Assembly: GCF_001039355.2 (NCBI RefSeq)
Contig: NW_019775869.1
Location: 753,268-817,267 of the forward strand
DNA length: 64,000 nt
Source of the DNA: Lingula anatina
Taxonomy: Eukaryota; Brachiopoda; Lingulata; Lingulida; Lingulidae
Direction of reading: 5' to 3'
Shown here: in pieces, positions 1 to 14,000 of the stretch
Numbering within the stretch: position 1 is the first letter of the stretch
Layout: every line of letters begins with the position of its first letter
Notes under the pieces: model-generated
The model's input: the letters and a program-made list of their open reading frames with translations, nothing else
Told to the model about the DNA's origin: nothing
Databases searched by the model: none
Position numbers and translations under genes: made by a program

Positions 1-482
1 TTAGATAAACCTCAAGTTACTTGACCATTGATTGAGATTACCGCAAATTTTCACCCCAGCAGTAACATCGGTCCTCGTAATATTTGTAAGGCATAAAAGA
101 TCATGTAAAAAAATGAAAAAAAGGAAAAATGAATTACCAAACTAATTTATTTGAGAAACATAAATAGACATTGCTGAAAGTCACCACACAAATTAATTTT
201 CAAACCATATTTGATATCACAGAGTTGTATGGTGAGAAAATACTGCAAAAGTGCAGAAGTAGTTTTTTATTTCTTTATAATTTTATTTATCTTCATGTAA
301 TGGTTTTCATGCCTGTGTAACGTTAACACAAAGATTAATGCGTTAGCACTCCTAATGCCCTGTCCACTAGTTTCTGATAACTCATTTTTATTTTTCCTAT
401 TAGGCTATAAAAGTACATTGCATTATTTTCAGAATTTTTAGGCATGGGGGTAGCATATTTATGTTCTACTTGTCTTATTTAG

Positions 483-3115
483 GGACAGATCAAATGAGTC
501 CAAGGGCAGAGATCTTGATGAAAGTGCCAACAAGGTTTTAGAAAATCAAGAGTATGAGTGTTCTGCATTTAGCTGTGATTTAGATGAAGTCAACTCTAAA
601 GAGGACTTTCACAGCGGTCTTTCTGACACAGTTCCTAACATACCTCAGCCTGTGGACCAGATGGTCATTGGCAAACATAAAACAGTTGTTTTAGAGAACA
701 TTACAGACAAAGTAACTGGCATGCTACAACAGTCAACTGGCACCAAACATAAGAAAGGATGCCCAAGGAAAGGACAAAGCATGTTAAAACCACTGCAGCA
801 ACCAACTGATGCCAAATGTAAGAGAGGATGTCCCAGAAAAGACCCAAGTGACACTGCAGGTAGCAAACTAACTGATACATAATATATAGTGTGTTGAAAT
901 TTAATAAATTCTTTACAAATTTTTAATTTGATTGCCATTCTGGTGTGATTTTGAAAATGAAAACATTTTAATGAAAGTCATCTGAATATTAGCTAAAAAT
1001 TTGGGTGGATAAGTATCCAGGGAATTTTCTTTAGAAACTTGTTTAGTTGATCACATACATGCAAATTATCATGGATTTTAAAATATCTTTTAGTAGAAAA
1101 AGAACCAGATAATGGGAAAATGCCACAGAGAAAGGATAATTGGAGGGAGGGCATGTATTATAAAGAAGATGGGCTGTTTTGCTGCAAGCATTGTGATTAC
1201 AAGAGGGCAAAGTGGCGGCAGATGTCCCAGCATTTAAATATTCATGCAGGTACTGACAAAATGCAATGATTACCTTTATTTTTAAATATCTTGTCACAGA
1301 GTGAAACATTTTTAATTCAGAAGCTGCCTATAAAGTAGTTGCAGTCAGAAATAGTTTTACATCAGAAACAGTTGAAGTTGACTTAGGATAATTAAAATTA
1401 AAACTTCAGGTACCAAAATTTCTGTGTATTTGTTTTATTGCTTTACATGTATTTCAAGTCATACCTGTCTGAGCCCAATCTAGAAATATTTTCTTTAGGT
1501 CAATTCCAGGATGATTTCTAACAAACTATTTGACTCTTCTTTGGCCAAATTAGAATTTATTGAGCATTTGTCTTGGATTTAATTTGCTAGTGTTTAGACT
1601 TGGTAGAAATTAAGCATGTAAATATGCTGATGTTGTGATATTGCAGAGATCAAGCCATTCCTATGTGGTGATTGTGGAGCTCAGTTCCATAGAAAATATC
1701 ATCTGTTACGACATCAAAAATCTCAACATGGCATAGAACCTGTCAATAGCCACAAATGTCAACATTGTGACAAAACTTTCTTTTTCCCATCTCTGCTGAA
1801 AACACACATGGAAACAGCACACAGAGGCAAGTTGTACTATTAGTAACAAGTTAGTAAAAATAATTGCATTGTCATAACCTTAACACCATCTTGATAAAAA
1901 AAACATGCATAAATCAATGAAATGTCCATTTTCACTTATCCATATAAGCAAAAAAAAAAAAAAATCTCTGATGATTTTCGAAAATCCAATAAATGAGCCA
2001 TTTTTGTGTGCTACAGAATGGATCATGTTTGCTTTTATATTTGCAGACACACCAGCAGAATACAGCTGTGATAAGTGTGACTACAAGACCCATGTAAAGT
2101 ATTACTTACACAAACATCAGGCCAAGCATATGGGCAAGATTTACAAATGTGAACATTGTCAGTATTCCACTGCATGGCGCAAAAATTTAAAAGAACACAG
2201 TCGAAGGCACACGGGAGAGAGGCTGAAATGTGAGCTGTGTCCGTATGTCACTGTCTACAACAAATTGTACCGGAAACATGTACAGAGACACCAAGATGCT
2301 TTGGAGAAGCTTGTTTGTGACAAATGTGGAAAGGAGTTTGGTACAGCAAAGAAATTGAGAGAGCATGAAAAGCTTCACTTGGAAGTCAAAAAATTTCAGT
2401 GCACTGAGTGTTACCACGAAACCAGTAAGTACTATAATACCTTTCACCCCATATCCCCCCTCCCCTCCCCCCCTTCCCCTGCCCCCCCCCCCCATCATGG
2501 GCACAGCCCCTGCCCCATCTCCTGTCAGTTTCACCTTTCAGAACACTGCAATGACGCAGTTTTAAGAATTTTACTTTCTTTTCACCTGTATGGTTTTCTA
2601 AATTAATTCATTTTCATCTAACATCCATGCATGTTGTTTAATTATGCTACATTTATTTCCTATGACAGATTGGCACCAAAGGTTTTAATACTCTGCATGT
2701 TTTAGAAATAGTACATGGTGATCATTAATGAAACTGGCTTCATATTGATGCAAGAATATAGCCTCTGTGCCATTTTGCCCTTTAGAAGTGTCAGCAACTT
2801 TTCTGAGTATTAAAGTGGTCAGCATTAATTATTGCACCGAAATAAACATTTATAACTATTTCACTAACATAAATAATTTTTTGTTTGTTTATTTGTTTTT
2901 CAGGCTCAAAGTCTGCATTACGATGTCATATGAAGAAGCACACTTCCCCTAGGAAGGTTAAAAAGAAGAAGAAGAAGAAGACACATCCAGAAACAGTACA
3001 AGTGGAGGGGAATTTGAATGATTCCCTTACTGCATTTGATCCCTCCAGATGTACATGGCAGGCCATTGGGGTCAGTGAACAGGGAGATGTGTTATTTGAT
3101 CAGCTTTTGGCTTGA
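483..3115 (+). CDS. C2H2 zinc-finger protein, 3' part of gene
   Basis: This is a probable nuclear DNA-binding protein with tandem C2H2 fingers. Coding exons read 483-859, 1094-1249, 1647-1826, 2047-2424 and 2904-3115 (stop TGA 3113-3115). Every junction is phase 1 and the frame stays open throughout. The first exon encodes a polar linker with two repeats of a KRGCPRK/KKGCPRK motif that look like basic DNA- or nuclear-binding patches. Exon 2 has one finger (FCCKHCDY...HLNIH), exon 3 two (spacers C-x2-C-x12-H-x4-H), and exon 4 four complete fingers including an HTGER-type linker. The last finger is split across the exon 4/5 junction. The C-terminus is a lysine run (KVKKKKKKKTHP) followed by an acidic tail. 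The protein probably starts left of the window, although an ATG at 652 is an alternative start. I cannot assign a named ortholog. The third intron uses a GC donor. Confidence 0.85.
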
Positions 3116-5004
3116 GGAAAATTAAGGAACTTTATTAAATTGGTCGAGTTGTTCAGCTGCAGTAGAATGTGCATGAACATTTTGGGGTTTTGAAAGAAGG
3201 AATGGAGTTTCAATAGCATAAGTTAGTAAAAAAATTGGAAAATTGTTGCCTTATCAGCTCGCTACAAACTGATCATCAGCCTCTTTGACAGCTGTAGTAA
3301 AATGTAGTAAAAATAATGTTACAGTTTGTTTGTGTTACATAAGTTATAGTGCACTTGTTGAAATCATTGAACTTCCTGTATTGCATGCACGTTTCCTGTT
3401 CTGAAGCGAATGACTGATTTGCTCTTTTAATTCAATGATTAACAGTAATAAGATACAGTCAAAGAAGAACTACAGACAGTTATGTGTCATTTAAATGATT
3501 TTTAAGATCCAAAGAAATCAAGTTTTCATACAATTTGTAACAGTTACTTTGAAATAAAAGTATATTTCAACACTTTGTGAATAACTTTTATTGTTCAGTA
3601 ATTCAGATACAGAGTGTACAAACAATGTTTGAATTTGATCATTTAGAGTACTAGTTCATGAGCATCTGATTGCTTTTCAAATTCCACTTTTTCAGTATTT
3701 ATGCCCTTGGAACAATCGGGCACCAGTTAAAATCTCCATCTGTTATCACCTTTGATTTGAAAGTTTATAACGCTTATTCTTGATAATACAAAAGATCACA
3801 GGTATTAACTTGACTGACATCTTCAGTAAGACATTCCAATTACATTGCTATCATTTATAAGAACATAAAACTGAACCTGGATATCAAAGTTTCCAATTTC
3901 AAGTATATCTACTTTTTTTCCAAAAAGAATAGTAAAAGATAAATAAAAAAGATTCACACTACTGCTGTGACCATTTTTACAAAAATATGTACAGCAAATG
4001 TAATTTATTTTACAAAAATATCAACAAAAGCCTATTAGAGGGAGCATTATCACCCTATATATAACATCTAAGAATATTTACAGTTGAACCTAAGCAGCCA
4101 TTTTTAAGCTTTGAAAAATGTATACATACAGTAAGTAATTCATTGTTAGTCAGCAAATTACTTGTTCCATCCCACAGCTAGTTTTGTATGTTCAATATTG
4201 CTTGAACAATTAATGCCTACACATATTAGTCCTCTGGGAGAGTACCAATGTAAACATTTGCCATGTTTTTCACAACCTTGCAATTATGCACTGTGTATTA
4301 TACCTTCTTGAAAAAAAGATCAGACAAACTGACAGCACTAAAATGGAACTTGGTATTGATAATTACTTGAAAATTTCATATTTTATTTTATTTATTTATT
4401 TTTTTTTTTGAACATTCAATTAACTGCTAAAACATTTTAATGAACCATACTGTTTATGAAACATTACTGATAGAGCATTTATTTAAAGAAATATTGCACT
4501 TACAGTTTTTTCTTTGTTAATATCAACAAGGTCCATTTTACTTAAATATAAAAAGAAGCAGCATTAATGGTGCTGTGTAAAATTATAAACAAAATCAACC
4601 TTCTTTCTGTAAATGTGGTTACATGTACAAATATTACACAGCTGGAAAGACTGCCCTTCGTCGATCATAGTCCCTCAGGTCACTAAATGTCTAAATTGTC
4701 ACTAACATTTAATGCTACATTGTTCGGTATCATAAATGGGTGTTTTAACATTTCTCCAGTTTTGGCAGCATTCACTTCTCCGAAGAGACACTGGCAAATG
4801 AAGGACATGGCTAACAGTTCACAGTACTTGTGTCTGAGCAGATCTAGAAGTAATTTAAACTGTATGTGGAGAAGCACCTTTGTTACATCTAGGTTCAGGA
4901 TGACTACATTAAGTTGTAGTTCTGTTTGGCTTCAATAGAGAACATGTCAGTGAAAATATCACTACAACAAAGCGTGGAATGTTCCGTCAGCTGTCTGTGT
5001 TCTA
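3116..5004. other. Convergent 3' UTR/intergenic interval
   Basis: This stretch lies between the zinc-finger stop and the SorCS-like stop, which converge. It is AT-rich and I see no further coding exon. The right part is probably the 3' UTR of the minus-strand receptor; a minus-strand AATAAA (TTTATT on the plus strand) sits at 4382-4387. Short open frames near 4690-4930 show no protein-family pattern. Confidence 0.5.
3553..3558 (+). terminator. Polyadenylation signal of the zinc-finger gene
   Basis: An AATAAA hexamer lies about 440 bases past the stop codon in an AT-rich 3' UTR. The position is plausible, but no transcript supports it. Confidence 0.5.
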
Positions 5005-5069
5005 CTATACCACCAGGTTGTTTCCACCAGAGTCGGTAGTGGAACCGGTGCGAATCTCCAGTCGAGAAT
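5005..5069 (-). CDS. SorCS-like terminal exon with hydrophobic C-terminus
   Basis: A short exon begins after a CCAG acceptor (on the minus strand) and ends at TAG (5005-5007). Joined in phase 1 to the tail exon, it adds DSRLEIRTGSTTDSGGNNLVV and stop. The frame match and the open, polar sequence support it. The last residues (LVV) could serve as a C-terminal PDZ ligand. An alternative is that the tail exon simply reads through to its own stop. Confidence 0.6.
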
Positions 5070-8000
5070 CTGGAACAATGATCAATATTTCAATTTTAAT
5101 TTTTAAAAAAATTCAAATCTAGCTTTTCAAAAAATCAAATGATTATTATCAACTCATGTCAATTTGCAGGATAATATACAGCATATTTCATATTTCAACT
5201 CATGTTTCATGTTTTAGTGCATTTAAGTTATTTTCATAAGTATTTTAGAAACAATAAACCAATTGGGGGGGGGGGGGGGGGTAAGTAAAGGTTGCTGACT
5301 AAGTACCCACAATACAGATGTGTTCGTAGTGAAGTTTCAAAATCAATTGTCATAGTGGGTTTTACACAAAGCCTACTCACATAGGACTCAATATGTTGAG
5401 ACGCATTCATTTAATTAAACAAAAAAATTGACTGGTGATGAGGCTATTGTTTATAAACAAATCCCTAGCATTCAAAAACCAGATAATTTGAGCTAAGNTG
5501 TGTTTGTAGTGAAGTTTCAAAGTCAATGGTCATAGTGGGTTTTACATAAAACCTACTCACATAGGACTCGATATGTTGAGATGCATTCATTTAATTAAAC
5601 AAAAAAATTGACTGGTGATGAGGCTATTGTTCATAAACAAATCCCTAACATTCAAGAACCAGATAATTTGAGCTAAGAGGGAGCTGATTTTTTCCTAACC
5701 ATCTCCAAACGCTGGCACAGCGTCGTCCTCCTCAGTGCGCTGTGCAGTATTGATGGCTGGCCCAGAGTCCAACATGGGGTCATCATCATCTTCATCAGGG
5801 GAATCCAGCAGACGGTCTGCCTGCTCGTTAGCTCGCAGCAGACGATATGCATTCTGATTTAGAACAAATTTCCTGAAACACCATTGAGTCTTCAATGTAA
5901 GTATATATTTTAATAACATACTGATGGTTTATTATCAATCTACTTTAATTTGTTATGACATATTTCTTATCATTTCTTATCAATCATTAAATAATCAGAT
6001 ATACTTAAAAAATGCCTATTTATATTTTTGACATATCTATTTTAACTAACTTCCTGTAGTATATGACAATCAATCCCATGACAAGAACTGTTATCACTGC
6101 AACAGGGACAGCAACAAAGACTGGAACCAGGTTCCTCTTGTGTGAGCTTCCCCCTGGTGTACTGTCTGAAAATTATAAGGAAGTGTATTGTTCATTACTT
6201 TCTGTTTGTGCTGAGATCACTGAAATAAAGTATGTAAACCCAAATCTGTAACAGTAAATAATGGTGTCAATAACAATTTGGTTTTATCCAGCTTTATTGA
6301 CAATATTTTTCATGACCTATAAATCATGCACCTTTTTATGTACAGACACAGATGTGTCTGTACATATGGCCATCATCTGCGTCTGTCGTCGCCGTGCACT
6401 TTTACCGATAANTGTGTTCGTAGTGAAGTTTCAAAATCAATTGTCATAGTGGGTTTTACACAAAGCCTACTCACATAGGACTCAATATGTTGAGACGCAT
6501 TCATTTAATTAAACAAAAAAATTGACTGGTGATGAGGCTATTGTTTATAAACAAATCCCTAGCATTCAAAAACCAGATAATTTGAGCTAAGAAGGAGCTG
6601 ATTTTTTTCCTAACCATCTCCAAATGCTGGCACAGCATCGTCCTCCTCAGTGCGCTGTGCAGTATTGATGGCTGGCCCAGAGTCCAACATGGGGTCATCA
6701 TCATCTTCATCAGGGGAATCCAGCAGACGGTCTGCCTGCTCGTTAGCTCGCAGCAGACGATATGCATTCTGATTCAGAACAAATTTCCTGAAACATCATT
6801 GAGTGTTCGATGTAAGTATGTATTTTACTAACACACTGATGGTTTATTATCAGCCTTCTTTATTATAAATTACTGAATTACATCATTTCTTATCAATCAT
6901 TAAATAATCAGATATACTTAAAAAATGCCTATTTATATTTTTGACATATCTATTTTAACTAACTTCCTGTAGTATATGACAATCAATCCCATGACAAGAA
7001 CTGTTATCACTGCAACAGGGACAGCAACAAAGACTGGAACCAGGTTCCTCTTGTGTGAGCTTCCCCCTGGTGTACTGTCTGAAAATTATAAGGAAGTGTA
7101 TTGTTCATTACTTTCTGTTTGTGCTGAGATCACTGAAATAAAGTATGTAAACCCAAATCTGTAACAGTAAATAATGGTGTCAATAACAATTTGGTTTTAT
7201 CCAGCTTTATTGACAATATTTTTCATGACCTATAAATCATGCACCTTTTTTGAGTTTTATCTACAAAATGTATATGAACCAGTATCAACCATTCTTTGTT
7301 TTTAAGAAAATACAACACCAACCTTTGACAATGACAGCTTTTGTAGGTGTAACAGTATCAATGCTCCCCAGAGGAATGGACAGATTATGTGCAGCAACAG
7401 CATCTATTAACTTTTGAGCAACCTGAAATCAGGAAGTGAGAGTACACCTGCTGCTATAAATGAATAATTCAAACTAAAATTTTTATAAAAATACTGCAAG
7501 CATATAAATTGCTATAATGATTTTAAAAACATTTCAAAATATTTCAAAGATTAAATCATTTCTACCTGTGTGGCTGTTATCTTGTTTTTGTTCACAGTTG
7601 GTGGAAGTATCACAACATCTACTCTCAGTGGCTCCTTTAGTAGCATAGCAGCTTGAATCTCACCCACTTCTGTTCCCAATATCTGGCATTACATTATAAG
7701 TTTTTAGTTGATTTGGAGAGGGGACACCTCAATTTATGCTTTAAGTTAGAATAACATTATAAACAAGTGCAAATAAATCATTTAGTATGCAAGAATGTGA
7801 ACAGTTTTTAATTAATTCTGCTTTATGAAAGTTCAAATGGTTTATTTTACTAAATATTATCTTAAAATTGAAAATGAGATGCTAATACCATAGCAATGAA
7901 AAACTTACCTTCTTTTCACTTATTTCTTTAACTACAGCCTTTTCAAAGCTTCTTCTGAAGATAATCCTGTTGATGAGAAGAGATGGTGGAACTTCCAGTG

Positions 8001-11000
8001 GTAGATTCTCAAACCAAAGCTGAACTACTACCAGTTCACCTGAAATAAGTTCATAAAATTGTCGCTACCAACACAATGTGTAAGGATATCATGACACGCT
8101 CATCACCATAGCACATTTTAAGACTGTAACATCTTGCACACTCAACACTGTCACAACTAACACATTCAACAAATGCCACCACTGTCAGTCTGCTACACTA
8201 CTTGTTACAATCTTACACCTATCATAATTTTAACGCTATGCAGACCTGTTGCAATATTCATTGTTCTGAACATCAAACATTTAACAACATATAAGATCTC
8301 TATCAAATTATTAATGAAAATATGACTGCCAAATTTTGAAATTTCAATATAGAAGAAAAAAATCTCACCATACACTCTCACAGTCAGAGCCTTGTGATAT
8401 GAGCTGACAGCATTCACTGCAGTCACGTGTACAGTGTAGTTGCCTGGCTCACTGTATTTGAAAGAGACAGTACCATTCCATGAGAGGGTTGGGGTTTCCT
8501 AGAAGAAACAAATGCATCTTCAATTCATTATCTAAAACTTGGTAACTAAACACTACTTATAATGTTTTGCTTATAATTAGCTACACTGATAAAACTGCTT
8601 CTCCACACACTAAAATAAAACAGTACAGTCTGTCATAGATTTATTGAACTCAGTCTGTGTTCAATATTCTTATATCTTATTGTCTTCTAATACTGTGCAG
8701 GATGGACCAACCTGATGTGAAAACTGCCAAATGAAATGTGTTTGCTTCAAATCCTGTGTATTCCCATTATCCAGACCAAAGACGGGGATGGCAGTGAAAA
8801 CAGAGGGTTCATTCTGCAGTGCTCCTCGAGGAAGTTCCACTTCCAAGTCCACTATGCGATCTAATGGGAAAAAATCAAGTAATGAAGCAAGTCTACAAAA
8901 ATGGGGAAAATGATGCTGGTAACCAAAGTGTTGCCGACAGTGTCGTCAGCAAATTTGTGTTTTGTTTTGTTTTGTTTGTTTGTGTTGTTTGTCTCGTTTA
9001 CTTTGTGTTGTCTCGTCTTGGTGTGAGTGGCGCCCTCATATAGTTGAAAAGGCAGGGATAAAAATACCGGTACATGTGCAAACTACCACCAAGTGATCTT
9101 ATCATAAAGACGGTATGGGCTGACAAGTTTCCTTTTTTAAAAGAAATGCTGAACAACAGAACACATCCCATCATTCTCATACCTTCTACAGTCAATGGCA
9201 GTGCTACAGAAGCCTGTCCCTTCTGATTGGTTGCCTGGACTGTCACGTGATATGTTCCCGCCTTCAGAAACTGATGTGTGAACTTCATGACACCAGGAGT
9301 AGTGTCATTCCATAGCATGCTCTGCTGATGACCATCCCCAAATGTGCAGTTATAATGGGTGGTAGTTTTGCTGCCCTAATGACAAGTAAAATATGTGAAA
9401 TATCATACAAGACATACTTAGTAACACCTGCAAAATGCGATCAAATTATAAAGGATACATATTTCAAGTCTGGGCATTAAGAGGAACATGACCATTTAGA
9501 GCAACTTGTTTTTCATATTTTTTTCACGTGAAACTTTTATTGTCTATATTTTTTTTTCACGTGAAACTTTTATTGTCTATATTTTTTACCATTCTTTTTC
9601 ATATAACATTTTGTTTTATAAATTTTTATTTTGTCACTGTGCTACGAACACTTTATTTTTCAAATTGTTTAGTATATAAATAAATATATATTTAACAGTG
9701 TACTTACCTTTCCCTGTCTGAAGTAGAAGGTAACATTGGTTCCAGTGGTGGTGGCTCCAGTGGTTGCCGAGGACTCCAGTCTCATGTCCCCAGGGGGCAG
9801 CACAGGGCAGTCAGTCATGGTCGGCTTGTACTTCTTATCATCTTCTACACCTCCTTTACACTTGTCTGCGGCAACTTTACGATATCTGGGAAAGAATGAG
9901 ATTGATGTTTACACTATACCCAGTTTACTATTTCAGTTTTAATATCATGTGTTTCAATTTCCGAAAAACATCTTTGGCAAAAACATTTTTTGGGAAAATA
10001 AATAAATATCAAAATTGAATTTCTTAGCAAAGATGGGTCACCTATCCAGTTAATTACTTTTACATCAAAAAATCCACCATCATGTGTGGAATATAATCAC
10101 TTGACATCGTATCAAATTTCTCTATATTCCATTGTNATATGACGACCCACTAACACATGACAAGTGAATAAATAATAAGTGATTGATTGATGAAAACCGT
10201 AATAACAGACAGTGGCATGGTACAGAGACGAGAATGTGTATTCACCAAGAAAACTTGATAGGTACCAGTACTGCATATTTCATGTTTGTGGCTTTTATTC
10301 AACACCTGTTGCATTTTGTTTCAATATTCTTATATTATAAGTTCTTACCATTCAAAGTCTTCTACTGTACACGTGCACACAGAACTGTTGATGGGGCGTT
10401 CATAGTCCTGGCCATTATAACAGTCTGCATTCTGCTTCCGCCGCTGATACACTGCACGCTCTCCAAGTGTGCATGCATGCTGGGAAATGTGAATGTCGTA
10501 TCAAACAGTATTCAAATGTCAACTGGCAGTCTCTTCCACAACAATATACTATTTAACCATGCTATATACATGTATATGCATCAACACTGACCTCTGATGT
10601 TTAAGCCATTTTTATTCTTTTAAGAAAAAAAAACACTAGATATTTTACTAGTATTAACAACTCACTTCTCCCCCTGGACTCCAGTGTTCATAATTCTTGT
10701 CTGTACACTTTCCAGAGAAGGCACCAGTTAAATTAAACTGAATCACAACCCAGCCATAGTCCCCTGTCTGATGGTGACCATAGGCACTGAAAATATTGAA
10801 GGGGTGATGATCTTTAGTTATTTTAATGGCGCTTTCATTAATAATCATATCAAGATGTCTGCTTAAGACTGTACTGTCAACATCTACTAGGATTCTATTA
10901 AACCTAAAGAAGAGAATATACCAATATGCTGATACAAACCAACAAAGTCATGAATGTGGTAAACACAGCATTAAAACAACACACATTTGGGCTTAAGACA

Positions 11001-14000
11001 TTTTTATTCCTACAAGGGCTTAAGACATTTTTTTTTCCTACAACATCCCAACTGTAGCTATGACAACAAGCTGAACACTCTGCTACCATGACAACACACC
11101 AGGTCACTATCACCATAGCAACCTACCTGCTGACTAATGTGGTAATGCCAGGTTCATTGAGGAGACCATCTATCATCAGAGATACATTTAATGTAACTGG
11201 CTTCCATGTGCCCCCTACATCTGTGCTGTACCTAGATAATTCAAATAGACATTGACCACAATATAACCAAATGAAACTTTATGTCTCCTCATTAATAGCA
11301 TATTCACAAAAATTGCATTCATATTTTCATTTTCATTTTCATATGTTACAGTGAGATAAACTAAACTAAACTAAACTTAAATATTAACCCAAGCCAAAGG
11401 ATGAGTAAATGACAAACACAGATAAATAGTGTTCGAAATTTGGCCAGTAGCGGCTGCTTTTATTGAAAGGTCCCTCTATTAAAGAATGGTGTTAGATATT
11501 ATATAGCATTAAATAATGTTAATTAGTTAAAATTACGTAATGTTATCTCTTAAAAATAAATATCAAAACAAATAGTGCAAATATTTTCATTTGTGGGGTT
11601 GCACCATAGTTTAACATGGATGTAGACAAAATTTACCTAGAGCTTAAGTGAGCTTGGATATTAACGAAAAAGTCCAAAACTAATGCAGCNTTTTTAATAT
11701 CCTAGACCCCTTAAAGCATTATCAAAGCCAAATGCAACATGAGGAAATATTTTATGTGATCACAGGTTATGGTAATGCGTTGTGAAGAGATATTCCAGGT
11801 CATACGTACAATGCAAATCAATTATAACAAAAAGCTGTTGGGTATGCTACACAAACTTGTATTCTACTTTAAAGAAGATTCTGATCATTGGATTAATGAC
11901 TGTTGATTATTCTGTTCTACTTACTGTATATGTCTGGTGTAAACTCCAGGTTGTACTGCCATCAGTGCCCCTCCCTGGTCCAATATGTTGAACTGATAGT
12001 TCCCATTGAGTAACTAAAACAACACAACAGTGTATACTGACTCTTTGCAAAAGAGAACAGATACCTAAAGTGTTCTTTTATTCTATATAAGAGGATGCAG
12101 TAACACAGTGTACAACTTGACATGTGACATTTGAAAATATGTGTTGAATATGTGTACTAGTACACATGTGGTTCCTTTAAGTATCCATGACCCTTCCATG
12201 CATTAATCAATTGTGACAAATGCTACACAAACCATGTTTTAAATGCTCCAATTTACTTGCAGTTGTTAGAAAATTGAATATCCACTAACCTTAGTCCATG
12301 TGTGCCCCCCGTCTCTACTGATGTAAGAGTTGGATTTGGACTGCATGTTCAGATAACCATCTTCATTACCTGCAAACAAAGCACCAAAACTTACTATTTT
12401 ACAATATAGTCAACAAAAAGATTCAAATATTTAGGTCATAAACACATGCGTTGACTTCTTGAATGGAGAAACCTTTCAGGGTGATCGTGGGCAAGGGGAG
12501 TGGCCAAAAGTTCTTGTAACAAGCTTTCACAATTTCTAATCACAAGCATCAGTGTAAATACATGTCATAACCATATGACAGTCAAGTTTCCAGGGACTCT
12601 AAATTGTTTCTTTTTATCTCTGAATCTTCCCCATAACATACTTGTGCACTTATCCAAAATAACATACACAAGTTTTCCATAAATATTGGTACCTACCCAA
12701 GCCAATAATAATTCCAGGTGCATTTTTCTTGCTAAAGATGCCTTGAGGAATAGAATATTTGAAAGAACTGTACATCATGTGCAGGTTCAAGGAACAGTCA
12801 GGCTGCAAAGTAAAACAGACAGGGGACTATTAAAAAAAAGCAAAATACTAAAATGAAACAAGTTTTTTGCTTTTTAAAGACAAAAGGGTGACAACAAAAA
12901 TTTTATCTCAGACAATACAGAGGCACATTTGTGAAATAGCAAATTACAAGTTTTGAAAGTGTTGTACTAACTGTACATATAAGTAAACTTTTCCCTCTAT
13001 CTTCCACGAAATTTCTAGACATTAAATTTTTAATATTATGTAATTATTGTTATTAAATAGAAAATGTACTCCTAGTATATAAACATTTTATATAATTTGA
13101 AGAACAATAACAGTGATAATAGATACAGCTGACATAGTAAAAGCAGAACTTTACCAGACGACACTTAGGGTCTGCTGCTGCCAGACGAGACCAATTCCCT
13201 CCTTTATCATATGTTACCATGGTAACTATACCATATGTTGTCCTGACATTGGACAAAAACACCCCTGGGGTGCTCTTAATCTGAAAACAAAAGTTAACAA
13301 ACTTAATACTATCCATATAAAGTCTAAATAATCACATAAAAACAGCCGTCAACTTATCTCTAAATCTTAGGAGTAAATTGTGAGTGAAATTGCCATCTAA
13401 TGAATTTCCAATTCTGATTTATAAGTTATAATTTTGGATATCACATAAATATCCCAGTGAACAATGTTGCAATGTTATGAATCTAAATGTTTCCATGATA
13501 AGGTAATCATTTTCAAATAAAAACCACTCACCTCAATCAAGTCACTGAAGGAAAAAGTACCAAAGTCCATGGTGACAACATTTTCCAGGGAGAGCACAAA
13601 GTACTGGCCTGTGATGTCTGAGAGATAGAGATTGAGAACATCTGTCCAGTGTCTTACTGCTACAAATACCTGATGTTCATCTGTGTCATATAGCTCAAAT
13701 TCCTGTAATATAGATAAGATATTTATACATATAACACTGATGTTAAATCCTTTCTTTCTGTAAACATCTGGTCATTAATTTTGGAATATCACTCAAATTC
13801 TCAGAGGGAAAAGGTTTGTAACATTCTGAACAAAAACAAATCATAATCCTACAACTTTAACTATCTGTGCTTGGATAAGAATTACTTCAGTCATAGACTG
13901 ACTGAAAAAAGTTGTTTATTTTGCTCACCACAGATTCCAGTCCTTGTGGAAAGTAGGCTTTCTTGAATGGCTGTCTTCTGTAGGAAACATACATCTCTGC

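Larger units (their letters stand above)
5320..7250. repeat. Tandem haplotype duplication split by single Ns
   Basis: A block starting TGTGTTCGTAGTGAAGTTTC occurs at 5320-5497 and 6413-6592 in the same version, and at 5499-5678 in a variant with several SNPs. The middle copy (5499-6411) carries its own TM and tail exons, then departs from the third copy near 6330 and ends at an N. The pattern A-allele / N / B-allele / N / A-allele points to an assembly join of two haplotypes. Confidence 0.8.

Noticed and set aside
9886-10348. The junction at 10073-10076 and other CT/AC pairs as the missing 10CC exon of the SorCS-like gene.
   Set aside because: The candidate frames contain stops or end in the wrong phase, and none encodes the expected cysteines or DYGY-like motif.
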